This document shows, in pieces, positions 40,880 through 47,691 of a DNA stretch of 47,691 nt; within the stretch, counting starts at the first letter, position 1; each line of letters opens with the position of its first letter. Made by a program: the position numbers and the translations under genes. This DNA comes from CAZJYC01 sp964550165 (GTDB lineage: Bacteria > Acidobacteriota > Aminicenantia > Aminicenantales > Aminicenantaceae). Under the pieces are notes generated by a model that saw only the letters and a program-made list of their open reading frames with translations, was not told the DNA's origin and made no database searches. The DNA lies in contig CAZJYC010000012.1 of NCBI GenBank assembly GCA_964550165.1, positions 1-47,691 on the forward strand, given 5' to 3'.

Positions 40880-41125
40880 ATGATCAGCTTGAGCATGGCT
40901 CCTCATGGCAAATCCTTGAAAATTGTCGATATTATCGGCGGCCATGGCGTACGCAGACGTCTTCTGGCTCTAGGATTTCATAGAGATGATATCATCGAAT
41001 TGGATTCGCGGATCATTTTTGGCGGCCCGGTGCTTGTCAGAAATTTAACTATGGATACTTCTGTTGCCCTGGGTCGGGGAATTGCCCATAAAATCATGGT
41101 AGAGGTCGTTGACCAGAGAAAGTAG
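40880..41125 (+). CDS. feoA: Ferrous iron transport protein FeoA
   Basis: This 81-residue SH3-like cytosolic accessory protein of the Feo ferrous iron system has the familiar pattern: KIVDIIGGHGVRRRLLALGF, then DDIIELDSRIIFGGPVLVR and ALGRGIAHKIMVE. An AGAAGA sequence just upstream could act as ribosome site. Its 3' end overlaps feoB by 17 bases. Confidence 0.93.
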   Translation: MISLSMAPHGKSLKIVDIIGGHGVRRRLLALGFHRDDIIELDSRIIFGGPVLVRNLTMDTSVALGRGIAHKIMVEVVDQRK

Positions 41126-43049
41126 TTATCCTGATGTCATCTTCATCGGCCAGCCCAACAGCGGGAAAAGTACGCTTTTTAACGGCATTGCTGGCCTGAA
41201 AGCACAGACCTCCAATTTCCCAGGCACAACCGTCAAGCATACCCACAGCAAAGTCAATATCGAGGGGAGGATTCTCAACATCATCGATTTGCCGGGGACA
41301 TACTCACTCAACCCCTCTGACCCGGCTGAGAAGGTCGCCCTGACCCATCTCTTCGCGGAAAAACCTGATCTGATCATCAATGTTGTGGACGCTTCTGTCC
41401 TCGGCCGGAGCCTGGAGCTGACTCTGGAACTCATTGAGCTGGGATACCCGATGATCGTCGCCCTGAACATGATGGATCTGGCTGAGAAAAAGGGAATGGA
41501 GATTGACGTCAAAAAGCTCCAAAAGCTTCTCGGTGTTCTGGTAATTCCCACCATCGCTTCCCGTGGCCGCGGCATCAAAGAAATGCTGGATGCTGTCATC
41601 GAGGGCTTGGAGAAAGGATTCCGTTTATTCCCGAGGAAGTGGTCAAGGGATGTGGAAGAAAAAATTGAAGAATTGGAAAAGAAAGTTCCAGAGGATTTTC
41701 CTGTTGTCGCCAACAGGAGATTCACAACGGTCAAGATGATCGAAGCCAGCGGCCTTCTCTTTGATAAGATGCTCAAGGAGATCAACCTTCCCTTAAAGAA
41801 AACGCTCGATAAAGTGAGACGAGCCCTCGAAACCATGCACAATGCTCCGGCCTATGAGGTTATCGCCGCCGAGAGGCATCACTTAGCGCTCAAAATTCTC
41901 GAAGAGAGCAGCAAACTGAAAAGGGGAAGACGGGTAAGCTTTCTCGATAGAGTGGATGATGTCATCATGCATCCCATTCTGGGCTACCTGATTCTTTTCG
42001 TTGTTTTCTTGGGCTTTTTCTTTGTCATTTTCAAGATTGGAAGCCCGCTGGAAGAGCTACTTCTCAGGCCTCTCTCCAGCTTGAGAGATTCACTTTCCCA
42101 GGGACTCGGAAGAGGCATCCTCTTCTTTTTAGCCGATGGGCTCCTTCAAGGAGTTGGAGGAGGCATTGTCATCGTTCTGCCTTACTTTGTTCCTCTCATT
42201 TTTCTCATGTCTTTTCTGGAAGATGTGGGCTATCTGGCCAGGGCAGGATTTCTGATGGATACGTTCATGCACCGGATAGGGCTTCACGGCAAGTCTGTCT
42301 CTCCCTTTATCCTTGGCTTTGGCTGCAATGTGCCGGCTGTTGTTTCCACCCGAATCCTTGAGTCAAAAAGAGACCGAGTCATCACCTCGCTTCTCATCCC
42401 TTTCATCCCTTGTTCAGCCCGCACAACTGTCATCCTGGCTCTCGTCGCTTTTTACTTGGGTCCGTTGTGGGCACTGGGATTTTATCTTTTCAATGTCCTA
42501 TTGGTGGCTGTCATCGGACGGATAATCACTCTCTTTTTTAAAACTCCTTCTCCAGGACTGATTCTTGAGATCCCTTCGTTGAAGATTCCTTCCCTGAAAG
42601 AAATGATGAGGAAGACCTTTTTTCAGCTCAAGTCTTTTGTCAAGTTTGCCTGGCCTATCCTGATTGCGGGAAGCATCGTTCTGGGGCTTCTCCAGTATTT
42701 GAATTTTGATAAACTCGTCAATATTGTCCTTTCTCCCTTTGTAGAAAAGGGACTGGGTTTGCCCCGCCAACTGGGAGTGACTCTGGTCTTTGGATTTTTA
42801 AGGAAGGAACTCTCGCTGATTATGATGCTCCAGGCACTGGGAGTGAGCTACCAGGATCTGTTGACTTTGGTTTCCAGAGATCAGCTTATCGTTTTCACCG
42901 TTTTTATCAATTTTTTTATCCCCTGTCTTTCCACGGTGGCTATTCTCTGGAAGGAAATGGGAAGGAAAGTGGCTTTTCTTTCTATGGGACTGAACACAGG
43001 AGTGGCTGTTTTGCTCAGTTTTATCTTCAGGTTGATTCTGGGGAAATAA
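41109..43049 (+). CDS. feoB: Ferrous iron transporter FeoB
   Basis: This 646-residue ferrous iron permease has an N-terminal G domain: G1 GQPNSGKST (14-22), switch NFPGTTVKH, G3 DLPGTYSL and G4 NMMD. Membrane segments follow, with the Gate motifs GCNVPAV and PCSARTTVI. The only start in this frame near the G domain is TTG 41109, inside the end of feoA, with AGAGG just upstream, implying translational coupling. No FeoC gene follows; acpS converges 8 bp downstream. Confidence 0.95.
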   Translation: MTRESSYPDVIFIGQPNSGKSTLFNGIAGLKAQTSNFPGTTVKHTHSKVNIEGRILNIIDLPGTYSLNPSDPAEKVALTHLFAEKPDLIINVVDASVLGRSLELTLELIELGYPMIVALNMMDLAEKKGMEIDVKKLQKLLGVLVIPTIASRGRGIKEMLDAVIEGLEKGFRLFPRKWSRDVEEKIEELEKKVPEDFPVVANRRFTTVKMIEASGLLFDKMLKEINLPLKKTLDKVRRALETMHNAPAYEVIAAERHHLALKILEESSKLKRGRRVSFLDRVDDVIMHPILGYLILFVVFLGFFFVIFKIGSPLEELLLRPLSSLRDSLSQGLGRGILFFLADGLLQGVGGGIVIVLPYFVPLIFLMSFLEDVGYLARAGFLMDTFMHRIGLHGKSVSPFILGFGCNVPAVVSTRILESKRDRVITSLLIPFIPCSARTTVILALVAFYLGPLWALGFYLFNVLLVAVIGRIITLFFKTPSPGLILEIPSLKIPSLKEMMRKTFFQLKSFVKFAWPILIAGSIVLGLLQYLNFDKLVNIVLSPFVEKGLGLPRQLGVTLVFGFLRKELSLIMMLQALGVSYQDLLTLVSRDQLIVFTVFINFFIPCLSTVAILWKEMGRKVAFLSMGLNTGVAVLLSFIFRLILGK

Positions 43050-43057
43050 ACTGGCTT

Positions 43058-43405
43058 TTATCCTTCGAGAACGACCATGGCCACCGCATACTCTTTCAGA
43101 TGGGAGATGGAAACATGGGCGTCCTTGATTGAAAATCTTTCCTTGGATTTGACCTCAAGCTGCGGCTTTCCCGAAGGAAGGTTAAAGAGCTCCACATCCT
43201 GCCAGCTTATCCTTTTTCCAATGGCTTTAAAAAAGGCTTCCTTGACGGCGAACCGGGCAGCCAGATGCTGGGCTTTGTTTTTTTTCTGCAGACAATAGTC
43301 GATTTCTTTGTGTGTGAAAATTCTTTCCAGGAAGCGAGGATTTTTTTCGGCCAATTTTTGGACCCGTTCGACATCGATGATATCAATCCCAATCCCTATG
43401 ACCAT
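43058..43405 (-). CDS. acpS: Holo-[acyl-carrier-protein] synthase
   Basis: This 115-residue phosphopantetheinyl transferase activates acyl carrier protein. Magnesium and CoA motifs are present: GIGIDIIDVERV (Asp) and AARFAVKEAFFKAIG (Glu, Lys), followed by the C-terminal HVSISHLKEYAVAMVVLE. It lies 18 bp after uvrC on the same strand, likely the same transcript. Confidence 0.95.
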   Translation of the reverse strand: MVIGIGIDIIDVERVQKLAEKNPRFLERIFTHKEIDYCLQKKNKAQHLAARFAVKEAFFKAIGKRISWQDVELFNLPSGKPQLEVKSKERFSIKDAHVSISHLKEYAVAMVVLEG

Positions 43406-43423
43406 TGTCCGCTCCTTTTTAGC

Positions 43424-45202
43424 TCATAACCCGCTGAGTTTATCGAGCAGCGCCTTTACTGTTTTGCTGCCGATTATCTTTGCCAATTCTTCTTGACTCG
43501 CTGCTTTTATCGCCTTTATATCTCTATATTTTGCCAGCAAGGCAGTTTTTCTCTTTTTACCCAGGCCTGGAATGCCGTCGAGCAAAGAGGAAAAGCTTCT
43601 TTTCTCTCTCCTCAGGCGATGAAAAGAAATGGCAAAACGGTGGGCTTCGTCCCTGATGTTCTGGAAAAGCTTCAAGGATGGCGAAGTTCTATCTAATCGT
43701 ATTCCGTCTTTCCGCGCAGGAGTAAAGAGGGTTTCTTCCTTTTTCGCCAGGGAAACGACAGGAAGATGGTTCAGACCTAAATCTTCGAGAACTTTCCTGG
43801 CGGCATTGAGCTGGCCTTTTCCCCCATCGATGAGAATCAAATCTGGCAGCTTCTTCCTCTCCTCAAGGAGTCTTGAATAACGCCTCTCGACAACTTCCTG
43901 AAGGCTGGCAACATCATCCGGGCCAGCGACTGTCTTGATTTTGTATTTTCTGTAATCGTCCTTAAGAGGGGTTCCGTTCTCAAAAACAACAAGAGAACCG
44001 ACAGCTTCCTCTCCTCCGATATTGGAGACATCAAAGCCTTCAATTCGCACCGGCGCTTTTTCTAAACCCAAAATTCTTTTTATTTCGACCAGCGGCGACT
44101 GCAGCTCGGGTTTTTTCTGCAGCAGGCTTTCAGCATTGCGGCTGGCGAAGTCGATCAGTTCCTTATTCTTTCCTTTGAAGGGGATGACAACCTGAACTTT
44201 TTCGCCCTTCAAATCGGTTAGCATCCTTCGAAGCTCCTCTTTTCTGGATGGTTCGAAGGGCAGCAGGAGTTTCTTGGGGATGATAACCCGGTTTTTGTAA
44301 AATCTTTCTAAAGATTTGAAGAGAATGTCTTCGTCGCTGACATCTTCCTTTTCCTGGAAAAACATGGACTCGGATTCGATGACTTTTCCTTTTCGCATGA
44401 AAAAGACATAGAGGCAGACATTATCCTGGATTCTTGAAAAGCCGAAGATGTCGATGTCTTCAAGCCGGACAGAGATGAGCTTCGGCTTTTCTTTGATCTG
44501 TTCGATGGTCTGGATGAGGTCTCTCCAGTGAGCAGCCTGTTCGTATTCCTCCCGGTCTGAAGCCTCGCGCATCTTTTTCTTCAAAATTTTCAACAGCTCC
44601 TCTGTCTTTCCTTCAAGAAAGAGAAGGGCATTTCCGATTCTTTCTCTGTATTCTGTTTCAGAAATAGAGTTCGTGCAGGGAGCAGAACAGAGCTTGAGGT
44701 CATATTCGAGGCAGGGCCTCTTCCTCTTGCCTGGAACAGGCTCATCGCAGGTCCTGATGCCGAAGTACTTGGAAAGCAGCTGAATTGTTTTTCGCGCCTG
44801 GTGAGCAGGACTGAAGGGGCCAAAATATTTTGCGCCATCCTCTTCAACTCTCCGCGTGAAATTGATCGCCGGGAATCGTTCCTGGACAGTCAGCTTCAAA
44901 TAAGGGAAGCTTTTGTCATCCTTGAGCCTGAGGTTAAATTTGGGCTGGTGTTGGCGGATAAAATTGTTCTCCAGGAAGGCGGCTTCCCGGGCGGAGCCGG
45001 TCAGGATAAAATCCACATCATCTGTCTCGGCAAGAATGTTCCTTATTTTTGGGTCGGATGTCGGTTGAAAATAAGACTTTACTCTTTCCTGTAAGGAATG
45101 GGCTTTTCCGATGTAGACGACCTCGCCTTCTCTGTTCTTGAAAAAGTAAATGCCCGGCTTTTGGGGGAAGCCTTTGATCTTTTTCTTCAAGCCGCTCATC
45201 AT
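43424..45202 (-). CDS. uvrC: Excinuclease ABC subunit C
   Basis: This 592-residue nucleotide-excision-repair nuclease makes both incisions with UvrB. In order: GIY-YIG domain (KPGIYFFKNREGEVVYIGKA, residues 15-34), the UVR/UvrB-binding helix (~205-240), the RNase H-like endonuclease domain (GFDVSNIGGEEAVGS, ILIDGGKGQLNAA, HRFAISFHRLRR) and a C-terminal helix-hairpin-helix pair (GIPGLGKKRKTALLAKY). Two ATGs are adjacent; TTAGGATG fits the second (45199) slightly better. acpS follows; uvrB lies upstream on the same strand. Confidence 0.97.
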   Translation of the reverse strand: MMSGLKKKIKGFPQKPGIYFFKNREGEVVYIGKAHSLQERVKSYFQPTSDPKIRNILAETDDVDFILTGSAREAAFLENNFIRQHQPKFNLRLKDDKSFPYLKLTVQERFPAINFTRRVEEDGAKYFGPFSPAHQARKTIQLLSKYFGIRTCDEPVPGKRKRPCLEYDLKLCSAPCTNSISETEYRERIGNALLFLEGKTEELLKILKKKMREASDREEYEQAAHWRDLIQTIEQIKEKPKLISVRLEDIDIFGFSRIQDNVCLYVFFMRKGKVIESESMFFQEKEDVSDEDILFKSLERFYKNRVIIPKKLLLPFEPSRKEELRRMLTDLKGEKVQVVIPFKGKNKELIDFASRNAESLLQKKPELQSPLVEIKRILGLEKAPVRIEGFDVSNIGGEEAVGSLVVFENGTPLKDDYRKYKIKTVAGPDDVASLQEVVERRYSRLLEERKKLPDLILIDGGKGQLNAARKVLEDLGLNHLPVVSLAKKEETLFTPARKDGIRLDRTSPSLKLFQNIRDEAHRFAISFHRLRREKRSFSSLLDGIPGLGKKRKTALLAKYRDIKAIKAASQEELAKIIGSKTVKALLDKLSGL

Positions 45203-45248
45203 CCTAAGCTCTTAGATAAGAAGGCACGGCCATCTTCATGACCATAAT

Positions 45249-45270
45249 CAATTGTCGCTTCGGCCATCTC
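45249..45270 (-). repeat. Dispersed 22-bp motif, copy C
   Basis: The minus strand reads GAGATGGCCGAAGCGACAAT plus TG. It matches the foldback-element copy (23818-23839, minus) at 20 of 22 bases and the copy at 2679-2700 at 19 of 22. An AACAAAAAA run lies upstream as in the 2.7-kb copy. It sits in the 212-bp uvrB-uvrC gap, which otherwise shows only AT-rich sequence. Confidence 0.6.
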
Positions 45271-45414
45271 TGAGAGGCTTTTTTGTTAAGCACATCTTCT
45301 TCACTCACTCAAAATAAAAGAGAATCAATAAATTTTATATTAGCCTGCGTGTTTTAGAAACACCCAGTCTAATCATTATACTTATTCTCAGTGACGAAAA
45401 AAGAAATGTTTTCC

Positions 45415-47409
45415 TCAAAGGCTAAGCTCTAGCTCTCTTTTCTTCAGCTTCGTCAGCTCATCCCTGATCTGGGCGGCCTTTTCAAATTCAAGGTTTCTGG
45501 CTGCCTCTTTCATCAGCTTTTCCAGTTTTTCCATTCTTTCGTTTCTCTGCTCAGGTGAGAGAAAGATATCTTGTTCTTCTGGAATTCGTGTGTAATCAAA
45601 ATAATCCCTTTCATAAACTGAAGTTAAAACTTCATCGATCCTTTTCTGGATCGATTGAGGCGTAATGTCGTTTTTTTCGTTGTATTCCTGCTGAATTTTT
45701 CGCCGTCTGTTCGTTTCAGCGATGGCCTTTTTCATCGAATCGGTGAGGACATCCGCATAGAGGATGGCTTTTCCGGAGACATTCCTGGCCGCGCGTCCGA
45801 ACGTCTGGATCAGGGAGCTTGATGAACGGAGGAATCCTTCCTTATCTGCGTCCAGGATGGCAACTAGAGTAACTTCGGGGAGGTCGAGTCCTTCCCTCAG
45901 AAGATTAATGCCGATCAGGGCGTCAAATTTTCCTTTTCTGAGGTCTCTGAGTATTTTGACTCTGTCCAGGGTTTCGATTTCTGAATGGAGATAGCGGACT
46001 CTGAGCCCAAGCTCGTGGTAGTGACGGGCGAGGTCTTCAGCCATTTTTTTGGTCAGAGTCGTAACCAAAGTGCGCTCTTTCAATTCTGCTCTCTTTTCAA
46101 TCTCGGCCATCAGATCTTCGACCTGGCCTTTGACGGGACGGACTTCGACACCAGGGTCGGTCAGCCCTGTCGGCCGGATGATCTGTTCAACCACCTTTTT
46201 TCCAACTTTTTTTAATTCATATGAGCCTGGTGTTGCTGAAACATGAATGACTTGATTGACTCGGCTCTCAAACTCTTTGAAGTCGAGCGGCCGGTTATCC
46301 AGGGCCGAAGGCAGACGGAACCCATGCTCGATGAGGGTCAGCTTGCGGGAGCGGTCACCGTGATACATGCCGCCAATCTGGGGGACAGTGACATGGGATT
46401 CGTCGATAATCATCAGATAATCGGAAGGAAAATAATCAAGAAGCGTGTAGGGAGGCTGCCCAGGTTTTCGCAGGCCAAGATAGAGGCTGTAGTTTTCTAT
46501 CCCGGGGCAGTAGCCGAATTCCCGCAGCATCTCCAGGTCAAAGAGAGTCCTTTCCTCGATTCTGTTGGCCTCGATGAATTTGCTCTCTTCCTTGAAAAAG
46601 GCGACCCTCTCCTCCAATTCCTTTTCTATGCTCTGGATCGCATAATCAAGGATATCCCGCGGGGTGGAGAAGAATGTCCTGGGATAGATGAGGATTTTAT
46701 CCAAGGAATTTAATGTCTTTCCCAGAAGAGGGTCGATGGAGGAGACACTCGCGATTCGATCTTCATCGAGCTCAATCCTGTAGGCAAAGTCTTCGTAGGA
46801 AGGGAAGACTTCGATGACGTCGCCCCTGATACGGAAGGTTCCTCTTTTAAATTCAGCCTCTTCTCTTTCATACTGGATATCGACCAGGCGCTTCAGAATC
46901 TCTTTCCGGGATACTTTCTGATTTTTGTCAAGAGTGAAGCTCATGGAATAGTAGGTTTGGGGTGAGCCAATGCCGTAGATGCAGGAAACAGAGGCGATAA
47001 CAATCACATCTCTTCGCTGGAAGAGAGAGTTTGTGGCGCAAAGCCTGAGGCGGTCGATTTCGTCATTGATGGTCGCTTCTTTAGCAATATAGGTGTTTGT
47101 GGCCGGGATGTAGGCTTCGGGCTGGTAATAATCGTAGTAGCTGACAAAATATTCGACGGCATTCTCAGGGAAAAAGCGGCGGAATTCCTGGTAGAGCTGA
47201 GCGGCCAGGGTTTTGTTGTGGGAGATCACAAGGACTGGCCTGTTAGCCTTTTCGATGACATTGGCCATGGTGAAGGTTTTTCCAGACCCTGTCACTCCCA
47301 TCAAAACCTGATGCTTGGCGTTATTGTCCACCCCCTCACAGAGCTGTTGGATGGCCTCGTCCTGGTCCCCCTTTGGTTTGAACTCGGAGTGAAGCTTGAA
47401 TGCTTTCAT
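45415..47409 (-). CDS. uvrB: Excinuclease ABC subunit B
   Basis: This 664-residue helicase-like damage-verification subunit has Walker A GVTGSGKTFT, the beta-hairpin YYDYYQPEAYIP, the TYIAKEATINDEIDRLR block, DEXX box IDESHVT, the helicase C-terminal motifs (GINLLREGLDLPEV, QTFGRAARN) and a C-terminal UVR motif (~625-655) that binds UvrC. Length is standard. The ATG has no Shine-Dalgarno; the promoter sits immediately in front. Confidence 0.98.
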   Translation of the reverse strand: MKAFKLHSEFKPKGDQDEAIQQLCEGVDNNAKHQVLMGVTGSGKTFTMANVIEKANRPVLVISHNKTLAAQLYQEFRRFFPENAVEYFVSYYDYYQPEAYIPATNTYIAKEATINDEIDRLRLCATNSLFQRRDVIVIASVSCIYGIGSPQTYYSMSFTLDKNQKVSRKEILKRLVDIQYEREEAEFKRGTFRIRGDVIEVFPSYEDFAYRIELDEDRIASVSSIDPLLGKTLNSLDKILIYPRTFFSTPRDILDYAIQSIEKELEERVAFFKEESKFIEANRIEERTLFDLEMLREFGYCPGIENYSLYLGLRKPGQPPYTLLDYFPSDYLMIIDESHVTVPQIGGMYHGDRSRKLTLIEHGFRLPSALDNRPLDFKEFESRVNQVIHVSATPGSYELKKVGKKVVEQIIRPTGLTDPGVEVRPVKGQVEDLMAEIEKRAELKERTLVTTLTKKMAEDLARHYHELGLRVRYLHSEIETLDRVKILRDLRKGKFDALIGINLLREGLDLPEVTLVAILDADKEGFLRSSSSLIQTFGRAARNVSGKAILYADVLTDSMKKAIAETNRRRKIQQEYNEKNDITPQSIQKRIDEVLTSVYERDYFDYTRIPEEQDIFLSPEQRNERMEKLEKLMKEAARNLEFEKAAQIRDELTKLKKRELELSL

Positions 47410-47415
47410 CGACTT

Positions 47416-47424
47416 ATTATAGCA
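47416..47424 (-). promoter_or_regulatory. Extended -10 promoter of uvrB, probably leaderless
   Basis: On the minus strand TGCTATAAT is a perfect extended -10 (TGn plus TATAAT at 47416-47421). Only six bases (AAGTCG) separate it from the uvrB ATG, so transcription should begin at the A of the start codon. No good -35 is needed for this promoter class, and none is seen at 17 bp. Confidence 0.6.
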
Positions 47425-47530
47425 AAAATTCCAAGAAGTATGCCGGTATGGAAGAAAGTCAACAAAAATTGAAAATATCGGTGAGATTGGATAGAAAAAA
47501 ACTCGCTCTATGTCTTCATTTCAGACAGGG

Positions 47531-47691
47531 CTAAGTGTCTTCTTTTTCTTCTCTTTCCTTCTCTTTTTTTCCCTTTCCCTCTTCCTCAGGAAAAAGGGTT
47601 TCTGGCCTTTTTGCTGGATGAGAGACAGTCTCGGAGGATTCTCCCATTTTTATGCTTCCTTTGAACTGGGCTCCATCCATGATGGAGATGA
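47531..47691 (-). CDS. Bactofilin C-terminal part (gene runs off the window)
   Basis: The partial minus-strand frame enters from the right edge and stops at TAG 47531-47533. It reads ISIMDGAQFKGSIKMGESSE and then a very charged tail ending in KEKEREEKEDT. The ISI.DGA.F.GSI.M phrase is the characteristic last rung and end of bactofilins, small beta-helical cytoskeletal polymers involved in cell shape and polar organisation. The Lys/Glu-rich tail of about 30 residues is longer than usual. The 121 bp between it and uvrB contain nothing beyond the uvrB promoter. Confidence 0.7.
   Translation of the reverse strand, partial: ISIMDGAQFKGSIKMGESSETVSHPAKRPETLFPEEEGKGKKEKEREEKEDT

Noticed and set aside
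1..47691. CRISPR array, prophage, insertion sequence with transposase, or riboswitch
   Set aside because: I found no regularly spaced direct repeats, phage or transposase motifs, or recognisable riboswitch cores. The repeats present are short, dispersed and non-coding.

Overview
This window looks like chromosomal DNA of a free-living, diderm, mainly anaerobic bacterium. The gene set (RpiB/Rpe/Tal-Pgi, a PurF-like protein, a 6-bladed propeller protein, DUF4097 and DUF3014 proteins, paired HAE1-type RND pumps, a rubredoxin/FTR fusion, DUF2769, bactofilin) best fits Candidatus Aminicenantes (OP8) or a nearby Acidobacteriota-like lineage. That placement is an inference from gene content and protein style; no rRNA is present to test it. 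Base composition appears moderate (not computed). I see no phage genes, transposase, CRISPR array or rRNA. The only RNA gene is one tRNA-Pro(GGG).

Layout. 1-2.8 kb: an acyltransferase (NagX-like) and an exported beta-propeller protein, separated by gene debris. 2.8-6.75 kb: sugar-phosphate genes rpiB, rpe and a transaldolase/glucose-6-phosphate isomerase fusion. 6.9-8.3 kb: a PurF-like protein. 8.5-10.7 kb: three envelope proteins. 10.7-13.1 kb (minus): surE, a DedA/YqaA-type membrane protein and a PflX-like radical SAM protein. 13.3-20.9 kb (minus): a membrane-fusion lipoprotein and two different RND pumps joined by 4-base overlaps. 21.2-25.9 kb: tRNA-Pro, a MerR-like regulator, rarA, a 260-bp foldback repeat, a PQQ-like propeller lipoprotein and an HD hydrolase. 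26-29.5 kb: two aldehyde dehydrogenases of proline- and lysine-type catabolism. 29.6-33.1 kb: pspC, a deoxynucleoside kinase and panBCD. 33.1-35.1 kb (minus): a four-gene thiol/iron-sulfur/cytochrome cluster. 35.3-39.4 kb (minus): secA-guaB. 39.6-43 kb: a GT87-type mannosyltransferase and feoAB behind a Fur-like box. 43-47.4 kb (minus): uvrB, uvrC, acpS. The right edge holds the C-terminus of a bactofilin.

Most notable points. (1) Expected active-site residues are missing from consecutive metabolic genes: the transaldolase half lacks its Schiff-base lysine (Asn141), Rpe lacks one metal-ligand histidine, RpiB lacks its ring-opening histidine, and the PurF-like protein lacks both the N-terminal cysteine nucleophile and the rest of the glutaminase site while keeping its iron-sulfur and PRPP motifs. 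(2) A compact redox cluster joins a Tat-type lipoprotein with two tandem four-cysteine motifs (DUF2769) to a membrane cytochrome c, a rubredoxin-FTR fusion and a CPHC glutaredoxin. This is the best candidate here for an undescribed system. (3) Intergenic space carries dispersed repeats and short remnants of dead genes (cupin, DUF2156). (4) uvrB and secA appear to have promoters placed so that their mRNAs would be leaderless or nearly so.
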